Shown piece after piece: positions 25,278 through 36,700 of a DNA stretch of 64,000 nucleotides. The DNA comes from Sequoia sempervirens (Eukaryota; Streptophyta; Pinopsida; Cupressales; Cupressaceae): NCBI GenBank assembly GCA_007258455.2, contig VDFB02262711.1:1-64000 (forward strand). The letters run 5' to 3'. The translations under genes were made by a program, and so were the position numbers. Position 1 is the stretch's first letter; each line of letters starts with the position of its first letter. A model generated the notes under the pieces. The model was not told where the DNA came from. It saw only the letters and a program-made list of their open reading frames with translations, and made no database searches.

Positions 25278-26964
25278 TGATGCAGGAGCATCCTAGGTGA
25301 ACAATAATCAACATCGACAAAAAAAAAAAAAAAATCATTTTGTTGTGCATTTTTTGGTTTTGGTGGTTGATTTGACGAAGATTGGTTGACATTGTTGACA
25401 TTAATTATCAAAATTTCACACATCGATTTTAATTCTAAGAAAGAATTTCATTCGTGAAATTTGATGGATTTAATTTTATCTGTTCAATTTTGACAATAAA
25501 TTTTGATATCTAATTTTTGGATGATTTATCCATGATTTTTTATGTAAAATTCACCATGGGAGGTGTATGGTTAATGAAAATTATTAAATATTAAAAAAAA
25601 AATTATTGTGTTGATTAACCTCTAAGTTTAAAAAGAGAGAATTCAAAATGAGGGGTCGCAATTGGCAGGGAAAAGCCAAGGCAAAAATAGTAAGAAAAAA
25701 AAAACAAATATTTTCCAAGCAAGATTATAAAGGGGCATAGCCAAGGTGGAATAAAATAGAAAAATGAATGCAAAGTGAAGGAGGGGGAATTGACCTAAAG
25801 ATGAAGAGAGGACAGGTCATCGAGAGAGAAAAGTAGTTATGGATAGCAAAGGAGACAGAGTGGGGTGTGCAAGATAAGAAAGAAGATAGGTTGTGTGGAG
25901 GTAAGAAAGCATGTATAAAGAAATGGAAGAATGCTCAACAAGAAAATGAGAATATTGGGTCGTGTGGGGTAAGAGGGAAACTAAGAAAAGAAGATACAGA
26001 AATGGAAGAATGCTCAACAAGAAAATGAGAATATTCGGTCATGTGGGGTAAGAGGGAAACTAAGAAAAGAAGTTGAGTAATATGTGATTGCGAAGAAGAT
26101 TGTAGAATGAAGAGTAGGTGAAGGTAGAGTAAAAAAAATGAAAGAACAGAGATCGATGGAAAGATAAAGTGCATATCAAAGAGGGTGCTTGGATAAGGAA
26201 AATAGAAAATTAGGAAACCAATAAAATGTAGATTACATAATGTGTGTATGTCTATAAAATTTGGTCATATTAATAAAATTTAAATTTTACCTCATTGTTT
26301 TTGTGAAATTTTAAATTTGAATTTAATTGACAAGGTAAATTGTCAATTTAAATTGTGTTGGTTACAAAGTTATTAAATTCATGAATTTTGGTAAATCAGA
26401 ATAAGGAGTAGTTAATGTTAGAGTCACTCAAGGACTCAAGCCTCCAGGATTATCTATAAAAACCAACAACAACCTTCTACAAGAGGGAAAATCAAGAACA
26501 TGAAATTACAAAAATGGATGCAAGATATGGCTCAAGATTGTAGTGATATATTGGACTTACACAAGTAAAACATTATCTCAATTGAGTGAACTTAGTTACA
26601 ATGTACATATGAAGCCTTGCTTATATAGGCAAGGGTGATGATGTACTAGAATTAAATGGTTGTGTCATTATTAAATGACATGAGTCAATACTAAATAACC
26701 TAGGATGTACAAGCATTAAATAAAACAAAACTAGATAAGTGACAACTAATGCTTAACTAGAAAGATTCCTCCCTAATTAATGTTAATTAGAAAGATTCCC
26801 TCCTAGGACCTAAGTGGACTTAATATTGTAAATAGGACCTAGCTAAGAAAAGATAGGGAAAATACCTATTTACACCAATAGTTTATTGCAATCATTGAAC
26901 AGAGTATTAATCTTTTTTTTTTGGTTTTGTTTGTGACAGCAAGAGTGGATTTTTGTTTTCGTCA
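25278..26964 (+). repeat. LARD-like element 3' LTR, interrupted
   Basis: Copy of 16273-17443, lengthened by a separate insert at 26414-26878. Homology resumes after it (AGTTTATTG onward) and the LTR ends GTCA before the AAAAG duplication. A locally duplicated segment (about 25935-26060, GAAAATGAGAATATT repeated) adds further length. Confidence 0.85.
26414..26878. mobile_element. 465-bp insert in the LARD-like 3' LTR
   Basis: The left LTR runs straight through this point while the right copy carries extra sequence bounded by TAGTT at 26409-26413 and 26879-26883. It contains a TATA-like stretch (CTTATATAGGC near 26630) and resembles a solo LTR or short non-autonomous element (TGTTAGAGTC near the start, TTTACA near the end). 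The exact ends are uncertain. Confidence 0.55.
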
Positions 26965-26969
26965 AAAAG

Positions 26970-27738
26970 TGATCCAATTTAGGCTCCAATACTACTTACA
27001 ATATGGTGTGGAACCTACAGTGCTAGACTAACACTAGAGACTAAAAATAAAATCATTGATTCAAGGTGGACACTATAAAAAAAATGAAGAGAAAGAAAAT
27101 GGTACATTTTTCAAGGCTTATAATTCTAAAAGTGATATGTGCATACCATATCTATTCTTTGTACAAAGGTTTGCATGATCTAATACCATTTTTTTGAACC
27201 ATATCAACTAAGATGGATTCTATAATTATGTTAAAGGTTTCTTTATCATGGATGGAAAGCTACAATTGAGCCTTGAATCCATTTTAGGAGAAGACATTCA
27301 TAGTAGTTCTAGAAAATATATCCAAGGATGTTTTGATCCTCTTTTTTAAAAATATTAGAGAAAAAACCCAAGGAGTATTTGAAATAGGAGGGAAAAAAAA
27401 GGCCACCAATTTTTTTTCTAACTCATGAGAATACCAATATAAAAACCAAAACCATTTCAAAAAATTTAAATATTCATAGCTTCCCAAGCCCCCTAAATAT
27501 TATTTATTATAAAGGTTCCTTAAATTTGAACATCTTTCATAATAAGAAGGGTATGAAGGTCAATCCTCTTCCAATTTGGTCACCCAACTAGATGATCAAA
27601 AGAAATGCAATGTCACAGTAAAAAAATTCAATATTCATTAACCTCAAAAGCATGAATGATCCACTTAGTGTAGAGGGTCAAATCTTGGTGTTGAGTGGAG
27701 AGTAATCCCAAGTCCAACCATCTTGGTTCATAAGGAAG
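26970..27738 (-). pseudogene. LINE (L1-type) C-terminal part
   Basis: Minus-strand reading continues the LINE from 43022 across the Tat-A insertion. The frame stays open over the junction (FLCSLPYEPRWLDLGLL), giving a segment like the GGLGL...LTLYTKWI region that follows RT in plant L1 elements. Further down it is fragmented (GSYEYLNFLKWFWF, PPISNTPWVFSLIF). It ends against the AAAAG site of the LARD-like insertion, beyond which (16272 and lower) any continuation is unclear. Confidence 0.6.
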
Positions 27739-27743
27739 TGAAC

Positions 27744-29344
27744 AATAGGGGAATGGGTGCTTTATAACCTAGGTCATAGAACACCACTATTCTCCTATTA
27801 TCATTCAAGAATGTCCTAGGATCCTAGATTGGATTGACTATCAACACAAAGGTGAGTCAATTCTCAACAACAAAGACCTAGGGGGGGTTCTTTAGGTTTT
27901 GAAGGTTTCACCACCAAGCAAAAGCTTGGAAAATACAACTTAACATTCAACTTACAAAACCTAGTAATGCAAGCCAAATAATGAGTGCAAATGACAAAAT
28001 TAAGCAACAAGTTAGGATATGTGTACCTAGGAAGTCTGGAAATGTGATGAGGATTCTAGAAATGCAAAAATGTTGTCAAAATATGTTGAGGAGGACTAAG
28101 ACACCCTTACTATTGTCTTAGTCTCGCTGGTGTTTTTCAGGGCAGATGCAGAATCTTTGAATGTTGAAACAGAATCTAAAAGAATCTCTACAAAATACCA
28201 CTTGGAGGACTAAGAAACCCTTACTGTCAACTTAGTCCTAATCTGGATTTCTACAACTTCAAAATGTGATCCTAAAGTTCAATGGTTGCACTTCCTTCTT
28301 CTCATTTCTTAGGTCCTAAAACTTCCAAATCTAGCCTATAGGTGACTTTCCGTGAAGATGAAAACTTTGCAATGCAACTTTGTAACTTTACAACTTTGCA
28401 CTCCAAATGATCTTCTACCTGAATTTGTAAACATAAACACACAAGAGAGGAAAAACTTGTTGATTGTTAGTAAATGGGGTTTGCCTTGGTCAAACCCCTT
28501 GTTGGTAATTAAACCTTGGAATGAAATGGAATAATGGAGGGAAATGATGAATGAACAAAGTACTATGTTACAACTCACCAAACCCTTGTTATGAAATCTA
28601 AAAACTTGTCTGAAATGGCTAGCTTGAATGTGGATCTTGAATTGAGTGAATGCTTGATAGATCTTGACTTGAATAGCTTGCTTGAATCAAAACCCTACAT
28701 CACAAATGTTAGCTCAAAAAAACACATGATGCAAGAATATCTTTGACATGATGCTTGAATCTTGATGATGGCTCCAAATGTTTGATGAATTACTCTTGAA
28801 TGCTCTTGTAAACTTGCTAGGATGATCTCATGAATTGCTTAGATATGAAAATGAGTGAAAAAAACCTTGCATTTATATTTATCCATGCTTAATATCCCAA
28901 AATTACACCACAACAAGCCGACATATGAATTCATTAATTAAAGGAGGTTAAATCCTGCCAAGATTTGAAATTAAATCCCAAAAATAACTTGAGGGGGACT
29001 AAGACGCCCTAGGTGGTGTCTTAGTCCTGAGGCTTGAAACTCAGGGCACAAACTCCAAAAAGGGGGCCCTTTAAGGTGCATTTGAAAAGAGGGTCCCAAG
29101 ACCTTTGGAGGAAAAAGACACCCTAGGTGGCATCTTAGTCCCAGTCTAAAAATCAAGGACACAGCTAGAATCATTAAATTATCATTTATCTTTTGATGTT
29201 TCTCAAGATTAGCCCTAAAAAGATATAATTTATTAGGCTTGTGGATGCAAAATAGGACCAATTAAGACATAAATAAGGATAAATAAAGCAAGGCCCACCC
29301 AAACAAGTGTGAAAATGTGAGGGCATGCATTTTCCTATACTACA
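27744..29344 (-). repeat. Tat-A 3' LTR
   Basis: About 1600 bp, ending (+) CTATACTACA. It contains four palindromes of the GGACTAAGAC...GTCTTAGTCC type (28094-28123, 28206-28239, 28996-29027, and a weaker one near 29108-29141). Confidence 0.88.
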
Positions 29345-29360
29345 TTTAACCCCCACTTTA
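29345..29360 (-). other. Tat-A polypurine tract
   Basis: The minus strand reads AAAGTGGGGGTTAAA directly before the TG of the LTR. The relative at 60109-60124 has the same tract (AAAGTGGGGGCTAAA). Confidence 0.8.
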
Positions 29361-29725
29361 GTGACAAGATGAACTTGCTTCAAACTCACACTAAAGTAGC
29401 CAACCACACAATCAAGAGGGGTCCACATGTACAAATGTTAGTAAGATAGGATGGCAATAACCAAGAAGGTGGCCAAGCCCCTAGGATAAATATCCTATAA
29501 TAGACCAACATAGGCATAAAGGAACAGGCTTGTGGATGATATATGAAACCATAACCAGATCACAAACATACACCATCAAATATAGAAAAAAAGGGGGAAA
29601 AAAAAAGAAAAATGAAATGGATCAACTTCGACTGGCCATCCAACGCACTGTGGACCAGGTCTAGGTTGTTTGTGCAAAAAGGTTTACAAGTGGAATGTGT
29701 TGTCCACTATGCAAACAAAATACAT

Positions 29726-30140
29726 GCTCACAAGGGCTAGTGAAGTTAGTTGTCCACTAGGTGAGCCCCAAGAGATCCATATCAAAGTCAAACCCCATGA
29801 CTATGATAAGGACAAAAATAAAATGCACGCTCACAAGGGCTAGTGAAGCTATTTGTTCACTAGGTGAGCCCCAGGAAACCATATCAAAACCATATCTCCA
29901 TGGCTTTAATAAGGTACAAAGAGAAAATGCATGCTCACAAGGGCTAGTGAAGATATTTGTTCACTAGGTGAGCCCCGAGGAACCATATCAAAGCCATACC
30001 TCCATGACTTTAATAAGGTAGAAAAATAAAATGTAGGCTCACAAGGGCTAGTGAAGCTAGTTGTTCACTAGGTGAGCCCCGAGGAACCATATCAAAGCCA
30101 TACCTCCATGACTTTAATAAGATACAAAAAATGCAACACA
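29726..30140. repeat. Tandem repeat, four units of about 104 bp
   Basis: Unit starts (GCTCACAAGGG) fall at 29726, 29829, 29933 and 30037. Each unit carries CTCAC, CTAGTGAA, a short loop, TTCACTAG and GTGAG, so every unit can fold into a hairpin. It lies in the 3' non-coding part of Tat-A. Tandem repeats in that position are known in Tat/Ogre elements and can seed satellites. Confidence 0.93.
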
Positions 30141-30780
30141 ACAAGAAAGAGGGATGTTCAAAGGATTTTTGCTTAGTTCATGTGAGGTCTTAATCTTAGG
30201 GGACATTATTCCTAATGTCTCCAAGAGAGGACCAACCAAAGGATAAAAGATTCACAACTTTGAGAATGTAGTGTGTCGCATCACCACTAAGAGGAATGCA
30301 ATATGCTAAGATAGATCAATCTATTGAAGGACATTACTCCCAATGTCACCAAAAAGAGAAAAACACATCGCATGAAGTAAGAAAACCACATCAAGGAACA
30401 TGGAAAAACGTCAATAAAATCATGTCAAAATAATGCCAATGTATGCCCCCACTTTAAATAAATTTCTAAACACCATGTTGTGAGAAATTACTTTAAAGTA
30501 GCAAAGGATAAATGCTAGCAATAAAGAGGACATGAGAGCTTATTTGGAAAGCCCTACATTGCCAAGTCATATGTTTTTTATAAGCTATATCATGAATAAG
30601 TATGTCACATGCAAGCCAACTTAAGGCATGTCATCCACATCCCAAGCGTGCTCTTATATATACATGAAATGTGATCAACTAGCCACAAGAGACAACGGCA
30701 AGTGACATACAAGTACAAGGCTACTTAACCCCTTGCCCCCACTTAGTGCAGGACAAGGATGAGCCGAAATAAGTATCATT
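30141..30780 (-). other. Tat-A 3' internal sequence, no gene seen
   Basis: Non-coding in every frame as far as I can see. It includes two GGACATTA...CCAATGTC-like direct repeats (near 30200 and 30330). Confidence 0.5.
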
Positions 30781-30789
30781 TGGAGGAAA

Positions 30790-30970
30790 TAGGTGCTTCA
30801 ACACAAGGAAGAGTACCACAATCCTTAAGATGTTGAATTTTTTTATGCAAATCCTTACATTCATTAGTAGAATGACCATGAACTCTATGACATGCACAAA
30901 AATGAGTTCTTGTAGTAAAATTTATTTCATGTTCTTGGAGGGAGGGATATCAGATGATCTTGGAGGAGTC
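30790..30970 (-). pseudogene. Zinc-knuckle segment of Tat-A
   Basis: Minus-strand reading RTHFCACHRVHGHSTNEC, then KDLHKKIQHLKD. The C-x2-H-x4-H-x4-C spacing occupies 30857-30898 and matches the knuckle at 63407-63448 in the other Tat-like element. In gypsy elements this binds the RNA genome and belongs to gag, upstream of protease. Here it lies about 0.8 kb downstream of the protease-like domain. Confidence 0.75.
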
Positions 30971-31123
30971 TCGACAAGATACTTTCTTGATCAATAGTAG
31001 AAAATGTTCCTTTATTTATTCAAGATGTCATATACACACTAAATGATAAGGCTTTAGATGAAAATGGAGATAAGAGAGGTAAACCTAGATCTTTCTTGAA
31101 AGAGCATGGTATATCAGTTTGCT

Positions 31124-31660
31124 TCATGTGTTCATTGTATCTATGTGTAGGAGGGAGATTACATATCTCATACCATAACAATCTTCCAACTCATATGAAG
31201 GGGATTTATGTTTCTGAGAAGGATTGGTTTCTTGACGAGGACACAAATTCTTTTTAAGGTTATGCATCATCCCCTCGTGAGGGATGGGAGTTATATATCC
31301 CCCATCACCACCATGGGGTAATGTTGTAGAATTAAGTTGAGTGAATGAAACACAAGGTTGTTTCGGTTTAGATTGTGATATTTTGCACTCTCCTATAAAG
31401 GAAGGTGTAAAACCCCAATCGTCAATAGAACTTGTATCTAAAAAGGAATCATTTGTATATGACTCTTTGGACTTTGAGGGTGAGATTTTGGATTCTTTAT
31501 TGAAACAAGGCGTAGAATCTATTAACCCCCAATTATCACTAAAGAGTTTTGTTGTAGGTGAAAGATCAACATCAACTTGTATAGGTTTAACTTTTGATCT
31601 TGGAATGAAAGTATTAGGAGAGTTGGAAGTGTTGTGATCATGTGATTCATATAGCTTCAT
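31124..31660 (-). CDS. Repeat-rich Tat-A ORF, function unknown
   Basis: An open frame of 178 codons following the protease-like frame on the minus strand. Two imperfect repeats are visible: NWGLIDSTPCFNKESKISPSK and DWGFTPSFIGECKISQSK, each with acidic, Ser-rich flanks. It ends YGMRYVISLLHIDTMNT. No catalytic motif was seen. It may be part of one long protein with the upstream frames; I would not assign a function. Confidence 0.5.
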   Translation of the reverse strand: MKLYESHDHNTSNSPNTFIPRSKVKPIQVDVDLSPTTKLFSDNWGLIDSTPCFNKESKISPSKSKESYTNDSFLDTSSIDDWGFTPSFIGECKISQSKPKQPCVSFTQLNSTTLPHGGDGGYITPIPHEGMMHNLKKNLCPRQETNPSQKHKSPSYELEDCYGMRYVISLLHIDTMNT

Positions 31661-32248
31661 TCATCTGCTTCAACCATGTGTATCTTGTTGTTGTATTCAA
31701 ATTTCATTATACGGTGGAGAGTAGATGGGACTCCTTTCATAGCATGAATCCATGGTCTCCCTAGGAGAAGATTGTCTGGAAGGGGACTTGCCATGATATG
31801 GATAGGGGTAGGCAACACTACAGGTCTGACCTCAATAGGTAATGTGATCATTCCTAGTGGTTTCCTATTGACATTTTCAAAGCCACGAATATGAATATCA
31901 TTAATTTACATAAGCTTCTTGTCTACGCCAAATTTTTCTAGGTCAATGCTACAAACATTAATTTCTACTCCATTGTCTATGAGAGTGTGCCTAACTGCAG
32001 TTTCATTAATGATCACAATTATCATCAAGGCTTCTTTCTTGTTTTGAGTCTCAAGTGAGGAAAATTCATGTTTAGGGAATGTAATTTATGATCGTGTAAC
32101 TTGCATATGATCAAAGGAGGATGTTACATTGTTTTATTTCATATAAGAATTTATTTCCTCTTGCTTTATTTGCAATATTTCTTGAATTAGACACTTGTAT
32201 TTAGGTGATAGTTGAATGAGTTGTCATACAGATATGTTAGCGGGAGTC
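31657..32248 (-). pseudogene. Tat-A protease-like domain
   Basis: Minus-strand reading: HTLIDNGVEINVCSIDLEKFG (catalytic box DNG rather than D-S/T-G), a stop after KKLM, HIRGFENV, then MITLPIEVRPVVLPTPIHIM and NLLLGRPWIHAMKGVPSTLHR. The RPWIH...PSTLH end is characteristic of Tat-lineage retropepsins. Upstream reading continues in phase through the Copia-2 target site (KKTPANIS). The altered catalytic box and the stop suggest it is inactive. Confidence 0.8.
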
Positions 32249-32253
32249 TTTTT

Positions 32254-33724
32254 TGTAAGGAAAGCAGAGGTGCGGAAGCAACTTTCCTAACGTCAAAACC
32301 ACAAGGAAGAATGTAGACAGTAATTTTAATTTCCAAATTACAATCCAATTAAAAGACACACATGAAATATTTACAGAAACAGAAGAATACACAAAGATAA
32401 ATGAACACCAGATTTGCGTGGGAAACCCTTTCGGGAAAAAACCCACCACACCAAGCTGAATCTCTTTGTATTTCAGTAATCAACAAATTACATACAATGC
32501 AGAGATACAACTCTCTGGTATCAGTTCTTATAGTTTCTTCATTCAATGTTCAACCTATTATAGAAAAAGCTCTGTCAGATTTGATTCCAATCCAAACCAG
32601 AATTTAATCATTATCAAATCTTACCACACATTGATTTATCCTTTTTGTTTATCCTTATCTGCAATTGCCCATCGTAGAAATTTTCCATTCCTGTGTAGAT
32701 TTTTCCTTGCATACAGTTCAGCTCCAACGTCGCAACTGTTGAAAAAATCCAACCGCCAACCATTTGAATTTCGCTTCCTCTAATTGGTCCATGAGACACC
32801 ACATAGGATATTCATCAAACGGTCAAGGGCGTTCAACCTATGTTGGTATGTCAATGAGACACTAACCGTGTCTCCCCGATGCCAACACAGCTAGCATTCG
32901 ATATCGGCGTAGGTTCCAACAGTCGGCAAGATGATATAGCGAATGCCATGAGTCATACCAAATCCACTGACATTCATTTCATTCCTATTGGCAAGATTTT
33001 CCTCATCGGCAAGACGTTACACCGAGTCCACAAGGCTATCACTAAGACTTCGCCTTGTCTCCAAGACCTCACACCGAGCCTTCATGTGTTACTCTGAAGT
33101 CATACAGCCATCGGCGAGACCATCGTAGTTCACCAAGACTTCATACCGAAGTCTTAAAGTCATGCCGAAAAGAACACTCATCAGCAAGACTTATCGCTTT
33201 CGCTGAGAGGTCATAGCGGACACATCATGTCACCCCAAGGACCATTTACTATCGGTGAGACTCTCCATTAGTCACTAAGACTTCATACCGAAGTCTTTGT
33301 GTCACCGTGAAGAAAAGTGTATCCCCGTCGATGAGACCTTCATCAGTCGCTGAGAGTTCTTCCCAAGGCCTTTGTGTTATGCTGATGACCATATGCTATC
33401 GGTGAGAATCTCTTCAATCGCTAAGACTTCATACCAAAGTCTTGTGTTACTCCGATGACTCCAGTCGCTAGGAGTCTCATCGAAGACACCCGATACCAAA
33501 CGCATGTAGCTCTATCTACAAGAGATTCCACTTGGAAAAAGGTTACAGTGAAAACTAACAAGTCATAGCGACAACACCAGTCGGCGAGACAGCAGCATTG
33601 TCTCGGCGACATGAACATTTCAAAAGGATTCAGAATAGCTAGCCGGCGAGACATCAATAATGTCACAGTGAATTTTCCCTTCAGGAGTTACATTCCAGTA
33701 AGAATTGAGGCACCTATTCCAAAA
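32254..33724 (-). repeat. Copia-2 3' LTR
   Basis: 1471 bp. The half next to the internal region is GC-richer and made of degenerate units with CGCTAAGACTTCATACCGAAGTCTT, in which AAGACTTC and GAAGTCTT pair around ATACC (33135-33155, 33277-33297, worn copy at 33423). The end has mutated from CAACA to CAAAA; a purine tract (ATCTCCCACTTG on +) follows. Confidence 0.93.
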
Positions 33725-33776
33725 ATCTCCCACTTGATGAAGATCTTACTGATACCTCTAGGGCATAATAAAACTA

Positions 33777-36700
33777 CTAAAATTCATGGGCCTTGAGGCC
33801 CATCAAATTGGAACACCACCTATACTTGTTTGTGCTCACAAACTTCATCAATGCATCTGCAACATTCTCTAGAGTGTCCACTTTCTCCAAAGATACCTTC
33901 CCATCCTCCACCATATCTCGTACAAAGTGATACTGTACATCTATATGTTTTTTCCTAGCATGGAAAGTAGGATTTTTTGCCAAACATATAGCACTCTGAC
34001 TGTCACAATAAATAGTAATTTTTCCTACATCAAAATGTTAGAACACAAACGTTTTAACCAGATTGCTTCTTTATAGGCATGTGTAGCTACCATGTATTCT
34101 ACCTCTGTAGTGGATGAAGCGACTACAGCCTATCGCTTGCTCATCCAACTCACTGCACCACCATTCATCATGAAAATATATCTACTGGTGGATCTCCTGC
34201 TGTCAATATCCCCTGCCCAATCAGAATCCACATAACCTCGAATACTGAGAGTCCTCTATGATTCCACCAAATTCCCATGGTAACACAAAGCATAGTTTGA
34301 AGTGCCCTTCAGATATCTAACCACTCTCTTCACAGCATCCCAATGTGTCCTTCCAGGATTAGCCATAAACCGACTAAGTACTCCCACTGCTTGGGAAATT
34401 TTTGGCCTTGTACAGACCATTGCATACATAAGGCTACCAACTGCACTAGCATATGGTACACTAGTCATGTCCTCCATATTAGTAGGATATTTTGGATAGT
34501 CTTCAACAGATAGCTTCGTTCCCTGCAAAACTGGAACAACTAGTTGCTTGCAATCAGTCATGCAAAATCTCTCTAGAACAGTCTTGATGTACTTACTCTG
34601 ATTGAGCCAAAGTTTTCTATTTTTCCTGTCCCTGGTTATTTCCATTCCCAGAATATACCTTGCTGCACCAAGATCTTTCATTTCAAACTTTGAGACAACT
34701 GAGACTTAAGATCATAAATCATTAGCTTACTATTGCCTATGAACAGCATATCATCAACATAGAGAGCAATAATAAGAACTTGATCACTTTCAACTTTGTA
34801 ATATACACAATGATCATATTTTGATCTTACAAATCCCAATGAAAAAAAAAAGTGTCAAACTTTTGGTACCACATTCTAGGAGACCGTTTTAACCCATACA
34901 GAGATTTCTTCAACTTGCAAACCAATCTTTCTTTACCTTTTTTCACAAAGTGCTCCGGCCAGGACATATAAATTTCTTCTTCAAGATCACCATGAAGAAA
35001 CGTTGTCTTCACATTCATCTATTCAATCTCTAAATCATATGTTGCTGCAAGTGACAAAAGAAATCTAATAGATGTCATCTTAGCTACAAGAGAAAATATT
35101 TCTCCATAATCAATTCCCTCTACCTAGGAATAATCTTTTGCAACCAGCCTCGCTTTATATTTTTCTACACTACCTTCCAGACCAATTTTCTTTTTAAATA
35201 CCCATTTGTAGCCCACAGCTTTTCTACCTTTAGGCAATGGCACCAAACTCCAGGTATCATTCTTTTCTAATGATGCCATTTCTTCATTCATGGCTTCCAA
35301 CCAAGAGTTTGAATCAGACATTTTAAATGCCTCTTTCATACCCTAGGTTCATCAAGGCTAGAAATTAAAGCATAGTATTTATACTTATCAAAAGAAAACC
35401 TATAATTTATTAGGTTGCTTTCTTTCACAAGTTGACCTCCTCACAGGATGAGGCTGAGGTGGTTCTTCATCTTCTTCAGAAATTTTAGAGCTACTTGAGC
35501 TTTCCTTAGTATCAGGTACATTTTGATTTTTCAATTCCTCTTTATCTAGTGTTGGAGGAATTTCTGCTACATCCTTTTCATTTTTGATTTCTTCTCTGAC
35601 TACAGATCCAATGTAGAAGGCTTCAAAATTTCACGAAAAGATAACGCTTCAATTGTGGCTAAACCTTCTCAAATTTTGATTCTAAAGCTTGTATCCTTTT
35701 ATGCTAGCAATTATAGCCAATAAAATACACTTTACAACTTTGTTTTCCAACTTGGATCTTTTTTCAAATGGCCCATATGCATATGCCTCACAGTCAAAGA
35801 CATGAATATGTCTCAGATAGGACTTCTTTCCAGACCATGCTTCCAAAGGCATCTTCACAACAAGAGTAGAGTTAGGAGAACGACATTTACTGGCAATATG
35901 TTGTAGAGACTGCCCCAGCCTGTAATCCTCCTCCAAGCCAAAGACTTTCAAAGATGTTTCGCAATTCTTTCCATTACCAAATTTATTGAACTTTCTAAAG
36001 AACTCCATTTTGTTGTATGTAAAGTGTAGTCTTATGTCTTTAATCCATGTTCTTATAGTAATTTTCAATCTTCATCTAAACAAAACTCACCGCCATTGTC
36101 ACCTAAACGTTCTACCAACATTTTCAACAAGGTTTTAAATTCCTTAAACCGACCGAATACCTTTGATTTATATTTCTCTCGTAGGCCATACAAATGCTCC
36201 TTTGAATAATCATCAATAAATCCATATATAGTATCTGATTTAGATAGCAACAGCTGATTCATCGGATCACACATCAAAATGTATATAATCAAGCAAACCA
36301 GAAGATTTGTGAGGACTGGAATAAAATGAAACATGGTGTTGTTTACCATATATACAATGTTCACAAAATTTGAATTCGAGGTTACAATCATCAAGCCCTT
36401 CAACCAGGTTGTTATTCTTCAAGGTTTTAAACCTTTTCAATTAATGTGGCCTGTTTCAGATTCCAGAGCATAGTCTTTCTTTACCTGGAAGTTTAACCTC
36501 CATGGAGTTTACACCATTATGAATGTTTCCCTCTTTTCCTCCATGAGTAGCTTTATGTGACTTTGCATATACACTATTGCATTGAATAGCTTGTGCATCC
36601 AACTTATACAAGGTACCAATACGAGCACCCCTTGCTAGCACCATAGAGCCTCTAGTCATCTTGTAGCCATTTCCAGAGAACGTGACATGCACTCCAATAT

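Larger units (their letters stand above)
16273..26964 (+). mobile_element. LARD-like LTR element (plus strand), hosts a nested gypsy
   Basis: Direct repeats at 16273-17443 and 25278-26964 begin TGATG and end TCA. A 5-bp target duplication AAAAG lies at 16268-16272 and 26965-26969. A primer site follows the left LTR, so the element reads on +. Without the nested gypsy (18283-24880) and the insert in its right LTR, its internal region is only about 1.2 kb and has no gag knuckle, RT or integrase. It holds one acidic, Lys/Glu-rich reading frame. It would therefore depend on another element's enzymes. Its LTR start (TGATGCAGGAGCATCC in the right copy) resembles that of the nested chromovirus. Confidence 0.88.

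Noticed and set aside
27734..27743. TGTTCA as the Tat-A LTR end instead of a TGAAC target duplication
   Set aside because: TGAAC is present at both outer edges and the LINE frame joins across it. The canonical CA end would need a mismatch and leaves no duplication, though it cannot be fully excluded.
29726..30140. Regular repeats resembling a CRISPR array
   Set aside because: The 104-bp units are alike along their whole length, with no unique spacers, and lie within a plant retrotransposon.
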